Part shown: positions 1 to 4,485 of the stretch, in pieces
How positions within the stretch are numbered: the first letter of the stretch is position 1
Layout: every line of letters starts with the position of its first letter
DNA from: Euryarchaeota archaeon UBA433
Lineage (GTDB): Archaea; Thermoplasmatota; Poseidoniia; Poseidoniales; Poseidoniaceae
DNA length: 7,033 nt
Assembly: GCA_002495535.1 (NCBI GenBank)
Contig: DAFX01000059.1
Coordinates: 1-7,033, forward strand
Reading direction: 5' to 3'
Position numbers and translations under genes: made by a program
Notes under the pieces: model-generated
Databases searched by the model: none
What the model saw: only the letters and a program-made list of their open reading frames with translations
What the model was told of the DNA's origin: nothing

Positions 1-4
1 AAGG

Positions 5-185
5 TGGGAGCAGAGGGATTTGAACCCCCCCCAGCGGATTTCTTCTGAAACTGCGCATCAGATGGGCAGTTTTCAGGATTGCAACGGGTCGGCGCTCCAG
101 TTGGTCATCAACCTTCAGCAAACCCACTCGTCGTCATTCCCGTGCAACTGGAGCCCGCGATACTACCAAGCTATACTATACTCCC
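5..185 (-). tRNA. trnW: tRNA-Trp(CCA) with a 108-nt intron
   Basis: Read on the minus strand. The acceptor stem pairs GGGAGTA (185-179) with TGCTCCC (12-6), six Watson-Crick pairs and one G-U, with discriminator A at 5. The D stem is GTAT/GTAT with two G-U pairs and a GG-containing D loop. The anticodon stem is GCGGG (158-154) with TCCGC (38-34), around loop CTCCAG (153-148), which contains the CCA anticodon at 151-149. The variable loop is TGGG. The T arm is GGGGG-TTCAAAT-CCCTC. The intron (147-40) lies between nucleotides 37 and 38, the usual archaeal site. C32, U33 and C35 can pair with intron GAAG to give a relaxed, imperfect bulge-helix-bulge. The terminal A of CCA is not encoded, since A73 is followed by CCTT. 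The gene starts 20 bases after the eL41 stop on the same strand, so co-transcription is likely. Confidence 0.93.
79..147 (-). ncRNA. Intron-encoded box C/D 2'-O-methylation guide RNA
   Basis: The first 69 nt of the tRNA-Trp intron have a full box C/D layout. The terminal stem is TTGCACGGG (147-139) with CCCGTTGCAA (88-79), one bulged U. Then come box C ATGACGA (137-131), a guide (130-119), box D' CTGA (118-115), box C' TTGATGA (111-105), a second guide (104-93) and box D CCGA (92-89). The second guide pairs for 10 Watson-Crick bases with G31 to intron base 3, and the fifth base upstream of box D faces C34. The first guide pairs for 10 bases, three of them G-U, with C35-U44 of the spliced tRNA, and its fifth base faces U39. 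Haloferax volcanii tRNA-Trp intron RNA is known to guide Cm34 and Um39, so the match to established biology is exact. A separate hairpin (76-66 with 54-45) fills the rest of the intron. Confidence 0.85.
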
Positions 186-205
186 AATGTTATTCACAGC
201 GAAGA

Positions 206-313
206 TCAAGACTTGGCTTGCTTTCGAGCACGCTTTCGTCGGCGCAACTTCTTCTTGCGCCACTTCCACCGTTGATTCCCGGTTTTCTTCCAAGCACGTG
301 AGCCTCGCTTCAT
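206..313 (-). CDS. rpl41e: Large ribosomal subunit protein eL41
   Basis: A 35-residue ORF, ATG at 313 and TGA at 208-206, too short for most gene callers. The C-terminal part, KWRKKKLRRRKRARKQAKS, closely resembles eukaryotic and archaeal eL41 (recalled core KWRKKRMRRLKRKRRK). eL41 is a single basic helix at the interface of the ribosomal subunits. Nearly half the residues are Lys or Arg and none is Asp or Glu. The usual family length is about 25 residues. Here an N-terminal stretch of about 16 residues (MKRGSRAWKKTGNQRW) precedes the core, and no later ATG is available as a start. A GGAGG site lies at 328-324, about 10 bases before the ATG. The 3' end is 20 bases from tRNA-Trp, so the two probably form one translation-gene transcript. 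A different small basic ribosomal protein is the main alternative. Confidence 0.78.
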   Translation of the reverse strand: MKRGSRAWKKTGNQRWKWRKKKLRRRKRARKQAKS

Positions 314-340
314 GGTGAACGAGCCTCCGACCATCCATCC

Positions 341-377
341 ATATATGAGAGCATCGGGCGACATCATTTGATTTATC
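341..377 (-). promoter_or_regulatory. Candidate promoter for eL41-tRNA-Trp
   Basis: Two TATA-like stretches lie upstream of eL41 on the minus strand: ATATAT at 346-341 and GATAAAT at 377-371. The second fits better, because initiation about 25 bases downstream would give a leader that still contains the GGAGG site at 328-324. The nearer box would start transcription just before the ATG and lose that site. Which box is used cannot be settled from sequence. Confidence 0.35.
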
Positions 378-573
378 TGCTCAGTGTTCCGACATTATTC
401 ATGTCTTTTTGAAAAATTCAGGACTTAGAAGAGCATTAGAAAAGAAACACTGGATACGATTTATTCTAAAGTCGAATCGATGAGAAAGAGGGTCATTTAG
501 ATTCTGTCTTTGGTAGCGCACATATTATTTGAGATCGAGAAAGATAGGCTGGCGAAAACCCTTTTTCAAACTG
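378..573. other. AT-rich spacer, no gene seen
   Basis: This stretch separates the divergently transcribed eL41 and the 613 gene. It is clearly AT-rich and every frame on both strands is broken by stops, with only trivial ORFs of about a dozen codons. The one structured element is a small hairpin, GACAT-TATTC-ATGTC (391-405), followed by TTTTT (406-410). It resembles a plus-strand intrinsic terminator but has no recognisable plus-strand gene upstream. I see no tRNA-like fold or tandem repeat. Confidence 0.5.
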
Positions 574-580
574 TTATAAA
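574..580 (+). promoter_or_regulatory. TATA box for the 613 gene
   Basis: TTATAAA lies 33 bases before the ATG at 613. Archaeal initiation about 25 bases downstream would fall near 600, giving a leader of roughly a dozen bases that just includes the GAGGG ribosome binding site at 601-605. Spacing and sequence are both good for an archaeal TFB/TBP promoter. Confidence 0.55.
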
Positions 581-612
581 GAACAAAAGAAAGGGTAATT
601 GAGGGAAAAAGA

Positions 613-1119
613 ATGAACGCTACTAATGTAATCTGTAATGAGATAATAGAAAAAATTACCAAACTCCACGAACAAATAAGTCAGTCCGACTTGAGACTCC
701 CTGACGAAATTACGGATCTGTTCACCTTAGATTTGAGCCATCATCGTTTTGACCATGCTGTTGAACTCTTGAATGAACAATTTGAAGCCAGCCAAGGCGT
801 TCATCAATTGTGGAACATGGGTCATGAGCTTTGCCGGTTTAATCGACATTTCCAATCACTATTTTGGATGCTTACATTCGAACACTTTGCTAACACATTC
901 AATGTTCCATTGAGTTGGATCGCCTCCCTTCGATTTGCTATCGACGCAGAAAAGAGGTCATGGATTCTCAATAAAATGCAAGATTACGACAGCCCAAACG
1001 GATGCAATGAGTCCATTTGGGCGGCTCATCTTGACGGTGTAGAAATGGGGCTCATCGAAAACCCGACATTTAGTCTGATTAGAGCGGTGGACATGGAAAC
1101 AAATCTGGAGGGGTTCTGA
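613..1119 (+). CDS. Hypothetical protein, first gene of an accessory block
   Basis: A 168-residue protein that I do not recognise. The ATG is supported by GAGGG at 601-605 (7-base spacing) and a TATA box at 574-580. The sequence looks soluble and mostly helical: an amphipathic start (about residues 5-25), then a His/Phe/Trp-rich middle (about 40-110) with no signal peptide or clear membrane span. Cysteines occur at 8, about 74 and about 130, but not as CxxC pairs. No catalytic motif stands out. Codons favour A or T in the third position, unlike the GC-richer genes at 1573-2856, which suggests a different or more recent origin. The TGA stop directly abuts the ATG of the next gene, and GGAGGGG (1107-1113) sits inside this gene's 3' end, so the pair is probably translationally coupled. 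Confidence 0.7.
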   Translation: MNATNVICNEIIEKITKLHEQISQSDLRLPDEITDLFTLDLSHHRFDHAVELLNEQFEASQGVHQLWNMGHELCRFNRHFQSLFWMLTFEHFANTFNVPLSWIASLRFAIDAEKRSWILNKMQDYDSPNGCNESIWAAHLDGVEMGLIENPTFSLIRAVDMETNLEGF

Positions 1120-1446
1120 ATGGCAGGTTTTGCCGCAAGTGGCACTATCACAGTTGATGGAATCAAGAAGACCAAATGCTTGGGCTTCAATTCAATAGGA
1201 TGCGTATCCATGATGAGTGCAAAGCGCAATGTGTTGAAAGGGCTTGCCAATAAACTGAGAGCTCACCTGGAAGGCGTAGAAGGGTGGACTCAGTGGCGTC
1301 ATTTGACCGAAATGAAGCGGGATTATTGGCTTGATGAAGTGATCGACATTCTCCAATGGGAGGTACTTGAAGGTGGAAAGATTGCAAGATTACACGCTCT
1401 TTCAGCCCATGAGTTTGGAAACACACTCATTCGAGGATTAGCCTGA
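1120..1446 (+). CDS. Hypothetical protein coupled to the 613 gene
   Basis: A 108-residue protein that I do not recognise. Its ATG immediately follows the TGA of the 613 gene, and GGAGGGG (1107-1113) lies 6 bases upstream, which fixes the start. The N-terminus is Gly/Ala/Thr-rich (about residues 2-15). A basic stretch (about 34-50, with several Lys and Arg) follows, then a Trp-rich central part (about 56-80) and a helical C-terminus (about 75-108). There is no membrane span and no recognised catalytic or metal-binding motif. Its codon use sits between that of the 613 gene and the 1573-2856 genes. Strict coupling to the upstream gene suggests that the two products act together, perhaps as a complex. 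That is inference only. Confidence 0.68.
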   Translation: MAGFAASGTITVDGIKKTKCLGFNSIGCVSMMSAKRNVLKGLANKLRAHLEGVEGWTQWRHLTEMKRDYWLDEVIDILQWEVLEGGKIARLHALSAHEFGNTLIRGLA

Positions 1447-1516
1447 CGAAAACATTCCAAAAAAAACACCCCACAAATATGAACAGATAATCGCTATACT
1501 GCATTCGATTTTAGGC

Positions 1517-1526
1517 ATTAATATAA
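1517..1526 (+). promoter_or_regulatory. Candidate promoter for the 1573-2856 genes
   Basis: The 126-base gap between the two groups holds an A-run (around 1460) and then ATTAATATAA, a TATA-like element about 50 bases before the ATG at 1573. Initiation near 1550 would leave the AGGAGAG ribosome binding site (1559-1565) in the leader. A second AT box (1533-1543) lies too close to the ATG for that. A separate promoter here would make the last three genes their own transcript, although no clear terminator follows the 1120 gene. Confidence 0.4.
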
Positions 1527-1572
1527 GGTAGAATAATAGTATACATGAGTACCTACACAGGAGAGAACCAAG

Positions 1573-2001
1573 ATGATCGGACAAGAACAAACCTACACCC
1601 TAGCCAACGACGCCAGCCTTACCCTTCCAGCGCTCAGCGAAGGACAGATGACCATTGCCCTAAAGGAAGAATGGATCGGCTTCATTCGCCACACCATCCA
1701 CAACCCAAACCGCATGGGCTGGCCCGATGCTGCAGACGAGTACTCTCAGATGGGGCTCATGCTCCAGGCCTTGAGCGAGAGGACCGCCCGCGTTGTCCTT
1801 GTTGTCGACGATGAGTTTGCACTCGGCAACCTTGCGGTCTATGTGGCTGCTTACGCCCACTGGGGTTTTGAGTTGCTCATCGACACCGCGACGTTTCTCC
1901 GAACCGGTGTGACTCGAGTCCCTGCTGAGGCCGTAAAGTCAACCGCGCAAGGCGAAACAACCTCCCACACCCTTGACGCTCTTGGCATGGAGGTGGCCTG
2001 A
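1573..2001 (+). CDS. Hypothetical protein, first of a three-gene coupled set
   Basis: A 142-residue protein that I do not recognise. The ATG at 1573 is chosen because AGGAGAG (1559-1565) sits 7 bases upstream. The upstream ATG at 1545 is in another frame. Residues 25-65 look helical and polar, with an HTIHNPNRMGW segment. A beta-like stretch, RVVLVVDDEF (about 73-82), is followed by a hydrophobic helix rich in Ala, Tyr and Trp (about 84-105). The hydrophobic part contains polar residues and does not read as a clean membrane span. No catalytic signature is clear; the paired Asp after the beta stretch is suggestive but not diagnostic. Codon use is GC-richer than in the 613 gene. Its TGA abuts the next ATG, with GGAGGTGG (1989-1996) just upstream. 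Confidence 0.7.
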   Translation: MIGQEQTYTLANDASLTLPALSEGQMTIALKEEWIGFIRHTIHNPNRMGWPDAADEYSQMGLMLQALSERTARVVLVVDDEFALGNLAVYVAAYAHWGFELLIDTATFLRTGVTRVPAEAVKSTAQGETTSHTLDALGMEVA

Positions 2002-2322
2002 ATGTGGCTGTTCGTTTCTGGAGGCTTCGTCTCCATTGTGGCTCATCGCGATGAACCAATGCACCTGTTGGTTCGCGCTCGGCACCCAGAGCACATCGCA
2101 GCGTTGTTCCCAGACTTGACCCCAACGGTTCTCCTTTCAGCCGATTACCGCTACCGCGTCGTCGTCCACAGAGTGGCAGTTCAACGCGCACTTTCCCATT
2201 ACCTTGCAAGCATGGAGTATGACAACTTCAAAGCGAGCATTGATGATGACACTTACCATGACGCTTGCCTCAAGATTTGGCAAACCATGTGGACCTATGG
2301 TCTACGAGAGGAGGGAGTTTGA
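2002..2322 (+). CDS. Small conserved hypothetical protein (MWLF...SIV type)
   Basis: A 106-residue protein starting directly after the upstream TGA, with GGAGGTGG at 1989-1996 fixing the ATG. It resembles, from memory, a small uncharacterised family common in bacteria and phages. Members start MW-hydrophobic with FxSIV, continue with a VRAR segment, then YRYR, then YDNFK, and end with a conserved Tyr/Trp-containing helix. All these elements are visible here: MWLFVSGGFVSIV (1-13), LLVRAR (22-27), DYRYRVVV (about 48-55), YDNFKASI (about 73-80) and a Trp-rich end (about 92-99). No function is established for that family to my knowledge. It sits between the 1573 gene and the phosphatase with zero-base junctions, so it is probably made in step with both. 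Confidence 0.75.
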   Translation: MWLFVSGGFVSIVAHRDEPMHLLVRARHPEHIAALFPDLTPTVLLSADYRYRVVVHRVAVQRALSHYLASMEYDNFKASIDDDTYHDACLKIWQTMWTYGLREEGV

Positions 2323-2856
2323 ATGCGCACAAGCCTCACTCATCCGTTGTACGTCACTTGGGTTGATCTCAATTCAGAAGGCGGTCGTATAGGCATGACC
2401 CTGTGCCCTGGCAAATACCAGCCCCATTCCATGACCGGGGGATGGAACAGGGATTTGTCCCTCGACATTGGTACGCTTGTGGACCTTCGCGTCAATCGTT
2501 TAATCAGCCTTGTGACCGATGAAGACATGCACGTGCTCCAAGTTCCTCAATTACCAGAAATGGTGGCCAGAGCAGGGCTAGCTTGGAACCATATTCCTCT
2601 TACGGATTCCGCAACCCCTACTGATGCGTGGTTGAATTCATGCCTCGAGGTAATTCATGAACTGACCGTTAGCATCCCGAATGGTGAATTAGTTGTTGTT
2701 CATTGTATGGGCGGTATGAGTCGAGCGGGGATGTTTGTAGCCCTGATGCTGTGGTGGCAAGGTCTACCCATGGCAGAGGCCATTCAGCGGGTTCGCCAAA
2801 CGCGTGGCAACCGTTGCATCAACAACCGCCAAGAGCATTACCTCTTGCACATGTGA
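2323..2856 (+). CDS. CDKN3-like dual-specificity/tyrosine phosphatase
   Basis: A 177-residue cysteine-dependent phosphatase. The signature VVHCMGGMSRAGMFVA places the nucleophile at Cys128 and the phosphate-binding Arg at 134 (CX5R), with the expected preceding His127. The general acid is probably Asp95 in IPLTDSATPT. The N-terminal GRIGMTLCPGKYQP segment (about 21-34) and the GG-W-RDL motif that follows are typical of prokaryotic relatives of CDKN3 (KAP-type) phosphatases. These remove phosphate from Tyr or Ser/Thr, though archaeal and bacterial substrates are mostly unknown. It is cytosolic, with no signal or membrane segment. The ATG abuts the upstream TGA, with GGAGGG at 2310-2315. The gene ends in tandem stops TGA-TAG, after which the same frame stays open to 3043. 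The two small upstream partners suggest a dedicated role, which is inference. Confidence 0.87.
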   Translation: MRTSLTHPLYVTWVDLNSEGGRIGMTLCPGKYQPHSMTGGWNRDLSLDIGTLVDLRVNRLISLVTDEDMHVLQVPQLPEMVARAGLAWNHIPLTDSATPTDAWLNSCLEVIHELTVSIPNGELVVVHCMGGMSRAGMFVALMLWWQGLPMAEAIQRVRQTRGNRCINNRQEHYLLHM

Positions 2857-2960
2857 TAGCGCATCGCAGTTGTGTTTCGAACGAGAAGACCCTACGGGTT
2901 GGATGAAGCGTTCGCATTGGAACATCAATATCGATGGCTGAAGAAGCACCAGCCTGAACT

Positions 2961-4268
2961 TCAGACTGCAGGAAGCAGACCAATTCGAGCAAGTCCACCC
3001 CAGAGCGGATCGAGGAAGGCAGGAAGCATTCTGTGGCGCATGTAAACGGCAGCTGCGAGGCTGATTTTCTGAACCTTGTTGAGTTTCACTCGCTTTGTGA
3101 ATACGTCACCTTGTTGCCTTTCGATTTGGCGGAGGATCTTGTCATAGAAGGCAATCATGGCCGCAGGTGAATATCGTGTTCTGCGTGGGAGAAGTGGAAG
3201 CAATTGACGTGCTTCTTCAAGATAACTTCGTGCTCTTCGGGCGTAATCTCTGCAGTAGGGTTCCCACTGCTTGTTGAGAACAACTTGCTCACCCAATTCG
3301 GGTTCAGTGATTCCATTGGATTCAAGTTCGTCCAAAGGAAGGTAAACTCGATCCCGTTGAATGTCTTCACCAACGTCCCTTAGCACGTTAGTGAGTTGCA
3401 TGAAGATGCCCCAAGATTCTGCGAATTTCTTTGCCCTTGGGTCTTCATAACCATAAATTTCGATGCACATGAGGCCGACAACGGATGCGACCCTGTAACA
3501 GTACACATAGAGTTCATCGAAACTTCGGTACCTGTTGTTGTAGAGGTCGTCCTCCATTCCCGAGATGAGGTCATCAAAGACCTCTCGTCCGATTGAATAG
3601 CGGTCAACAGTTTCCTTCAAGGCGAGGAAGACTGGATCCGTCGAATACACGTCAGTGTAGCAGGTGGAGAGTTTCTTTCGGAAGAAGAACAACTGGGTGA
3701 TTTTGTTCAGGTATGCCTCTTCATCAAGAATGGTCCCTTGATCTTGCAGGCTTTCGAGTTGTTCTCTGTATGCAACTGCTTCAGGGTCCATCTCGCCTTG
3801 GCTGCCAGGGAAGCGGTCTGCCCAATCGCCATCTGCGATGTCGTCTGCACGGCGGCAGAAGGCATAGACTGCGCACATTGCGTTGCGCTGTTCGTCTGGC
3901 AAATACTTGAACGAATGGTAAAAGTTCCCTGCTTCCCTCATTGTCAACTCTTCACAATAGCGGAAAGCCAATTTCATCAACTCTTGAGGTGGGCGATCCG
4001 ACCAAATTGGAGCATCGAGGTGTTCGAAGGGATCGACAAGTTCGTTTTTCTCACCAACGATACCAATGAATGTCGCACCTTCTCGGAGCGCTTCCATTGC
4101 CGTAACGCTTACGGCTTTCACAGCGTCTCGAGCAAGCATCACACCTGCACGAACGTGATCCAATGCAGTTGGAGAGTCTTTTTGTTCGCCGTCGACTCGA
4201 GTCGTAGCGCTCCCCTTGAGGGGGAACAGCAAATCGAGTGGTTTCCGGCGCTCAAGCATGTTGACCAC
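2961..4268 (-). CDS. Phytoene/presqualene-diphosphate synthase family enzyme
   Basis: A 435-residue head-to-head isoprenyl diphosphate synthase (trans-IPPS, squalene/phytoene synthase fold). Both Mg-binding aspartate motifs are intact: DDIAD with D142 and D146, and DVGED with D298 and D302 in QLTNVLRDVGED. Family segments include REAGNFYHSFKYLP (111-124), YCYRVASVVGLM (256-267) and DRVYLPLDEL (about 306-315). The product could be phytoene (CrtB-like) or presqualene diphosphate/squalene (HpnD-like); sequence reading cannot decide. The start is GTG at 4268; an in-frame ATG at 4259 removes only three residues, and neither has a strong ribosome binding site. The catalytic domain begins near residue 95, so there is an unusual N-terminal extension (1-95) with a charged start and an Ala/Val-rich helix (about 40-72). 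It lies 217 bases downstream of a second synthase on the same strand. Confidence 0.88.
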   Translation of the reverse strand: MVNMLERRKPLDLLFPLKGSATTRVDGEQKDSPTALDHVRAGVMLARDAVKAVSVTAMEALREGATFIGIVGEKNELVDPFEHLDAPIWSDRPPQELMKLAFRYCEELTMREAGNFYHSFKYLPDEQRNAMCAVYAFCRRADDIADGDWADRFPGSQGEMDPEAVAYREQLESLQDQGTILDEEAYLNKITQLFFFRKKLSTCYTDVYSTDPVFLALKETVDRYSIGREVFDDLISGMEDDLYNNRYRSFDELYVYCYRVASVVGLMCIEIYGYEDPRAKKFAESWGIFMQLTNVLRDVGEDIQRDRVYLPLDELESNGITEPELGEQVVLNKQWEPYCRDYARRARSYLEEARQLLPLLPRRTRYSPAAMIAFYDKILRQIERQQGDVFTKRVKLNKVQKISLAAAVYMRHRMLPAFLDPLWGGLARIGLLPAV

Positions 4269-4375
4269 TTGGGGCTCAACAGTTCCCCTTTTTGAGACCT
4301 ACGCATGTTTGCCCCAATTCACCTGAGACGAAAGGTGGTTTTTTTGTATCCAAAAGAGGCATAAAAATGAACACG

Positions 4376-4381
4376 AAAAAA
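4376..4381 (-). terminator. Candidate T-run terminator after the 5508-4486 gene
   Basis: On the minus strand the gap between the two synthase genes contains a six-T run, about 105 bases beyond the upstream gene's stop. Archaeal termination often uses oligo-T without a hairpin. No hairpin is evident here. If used, the two synthases would be separate transcripts. The remaining gap also holds TATA-like ATAC/TTTTTAT stretches on this strand that could start the downstream gene. Confidence 0.25.
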
Positions 4382-4485
4382 GTAAGTAAATGCTTGTTCA
4401 CACCATACAAAATGGTCAGGAGGATTTTTTACAAACTCATCAAAGATTCACACTTTTCGTATCGCAAAAAGTACGCCAAGAACAT

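Noticed and set aside
5..45. A tRNA 3' fragment marking an integration (att) site
   Set aside because: The T arm and acceptor first look orphaned, but the missing 5' half is present at 185-148, with a 108-nt intron between. The gene is intact.
241..261. Perfect 7-bp hairpin GGCGCAA...TTGCGCC, suggesting a structured RNA
   Set aside because: It falls inside the eL41 coding sequence, where Trp-Arg-Lys-Lys-Lys-Leu-Arg-Arg codons produce the symmetry. No separate RNA is needed.
20..318. Plus-strand ORFs of 93 and 79 codons over the first 300 bases
   Set aside because: They lie antisense to tRNA-Trp and eL41, start inside the tRNA, and their proteins look like translated noncoding sequence.
304..323. 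Second small hairpin CTCG-TTCA / TGAA-CGAG
   Set aside because: It overlaps the eL41 start codon region. It could affect initiation, but with one bulge and a 3-base loop it is weak and unsupported by anything else.
1545..1814. 89-codon plus ORF starting 28 bases before the 1573 gene
   Set aside because: It is the wrong frame of the 1573 gene. The ribosome binding site AGGAGAG is placed for the 1573 ATG, and the product is a low-complexity His/Arg/Pro-rich sequence.
3738..4295. 185-codon plus ORF antisense to the phytoene-synthase-like gene
   Set aside because: The minus-strand frame has intact aspartate motifs. The antisense product has no family features and arises from codon-phase bias.
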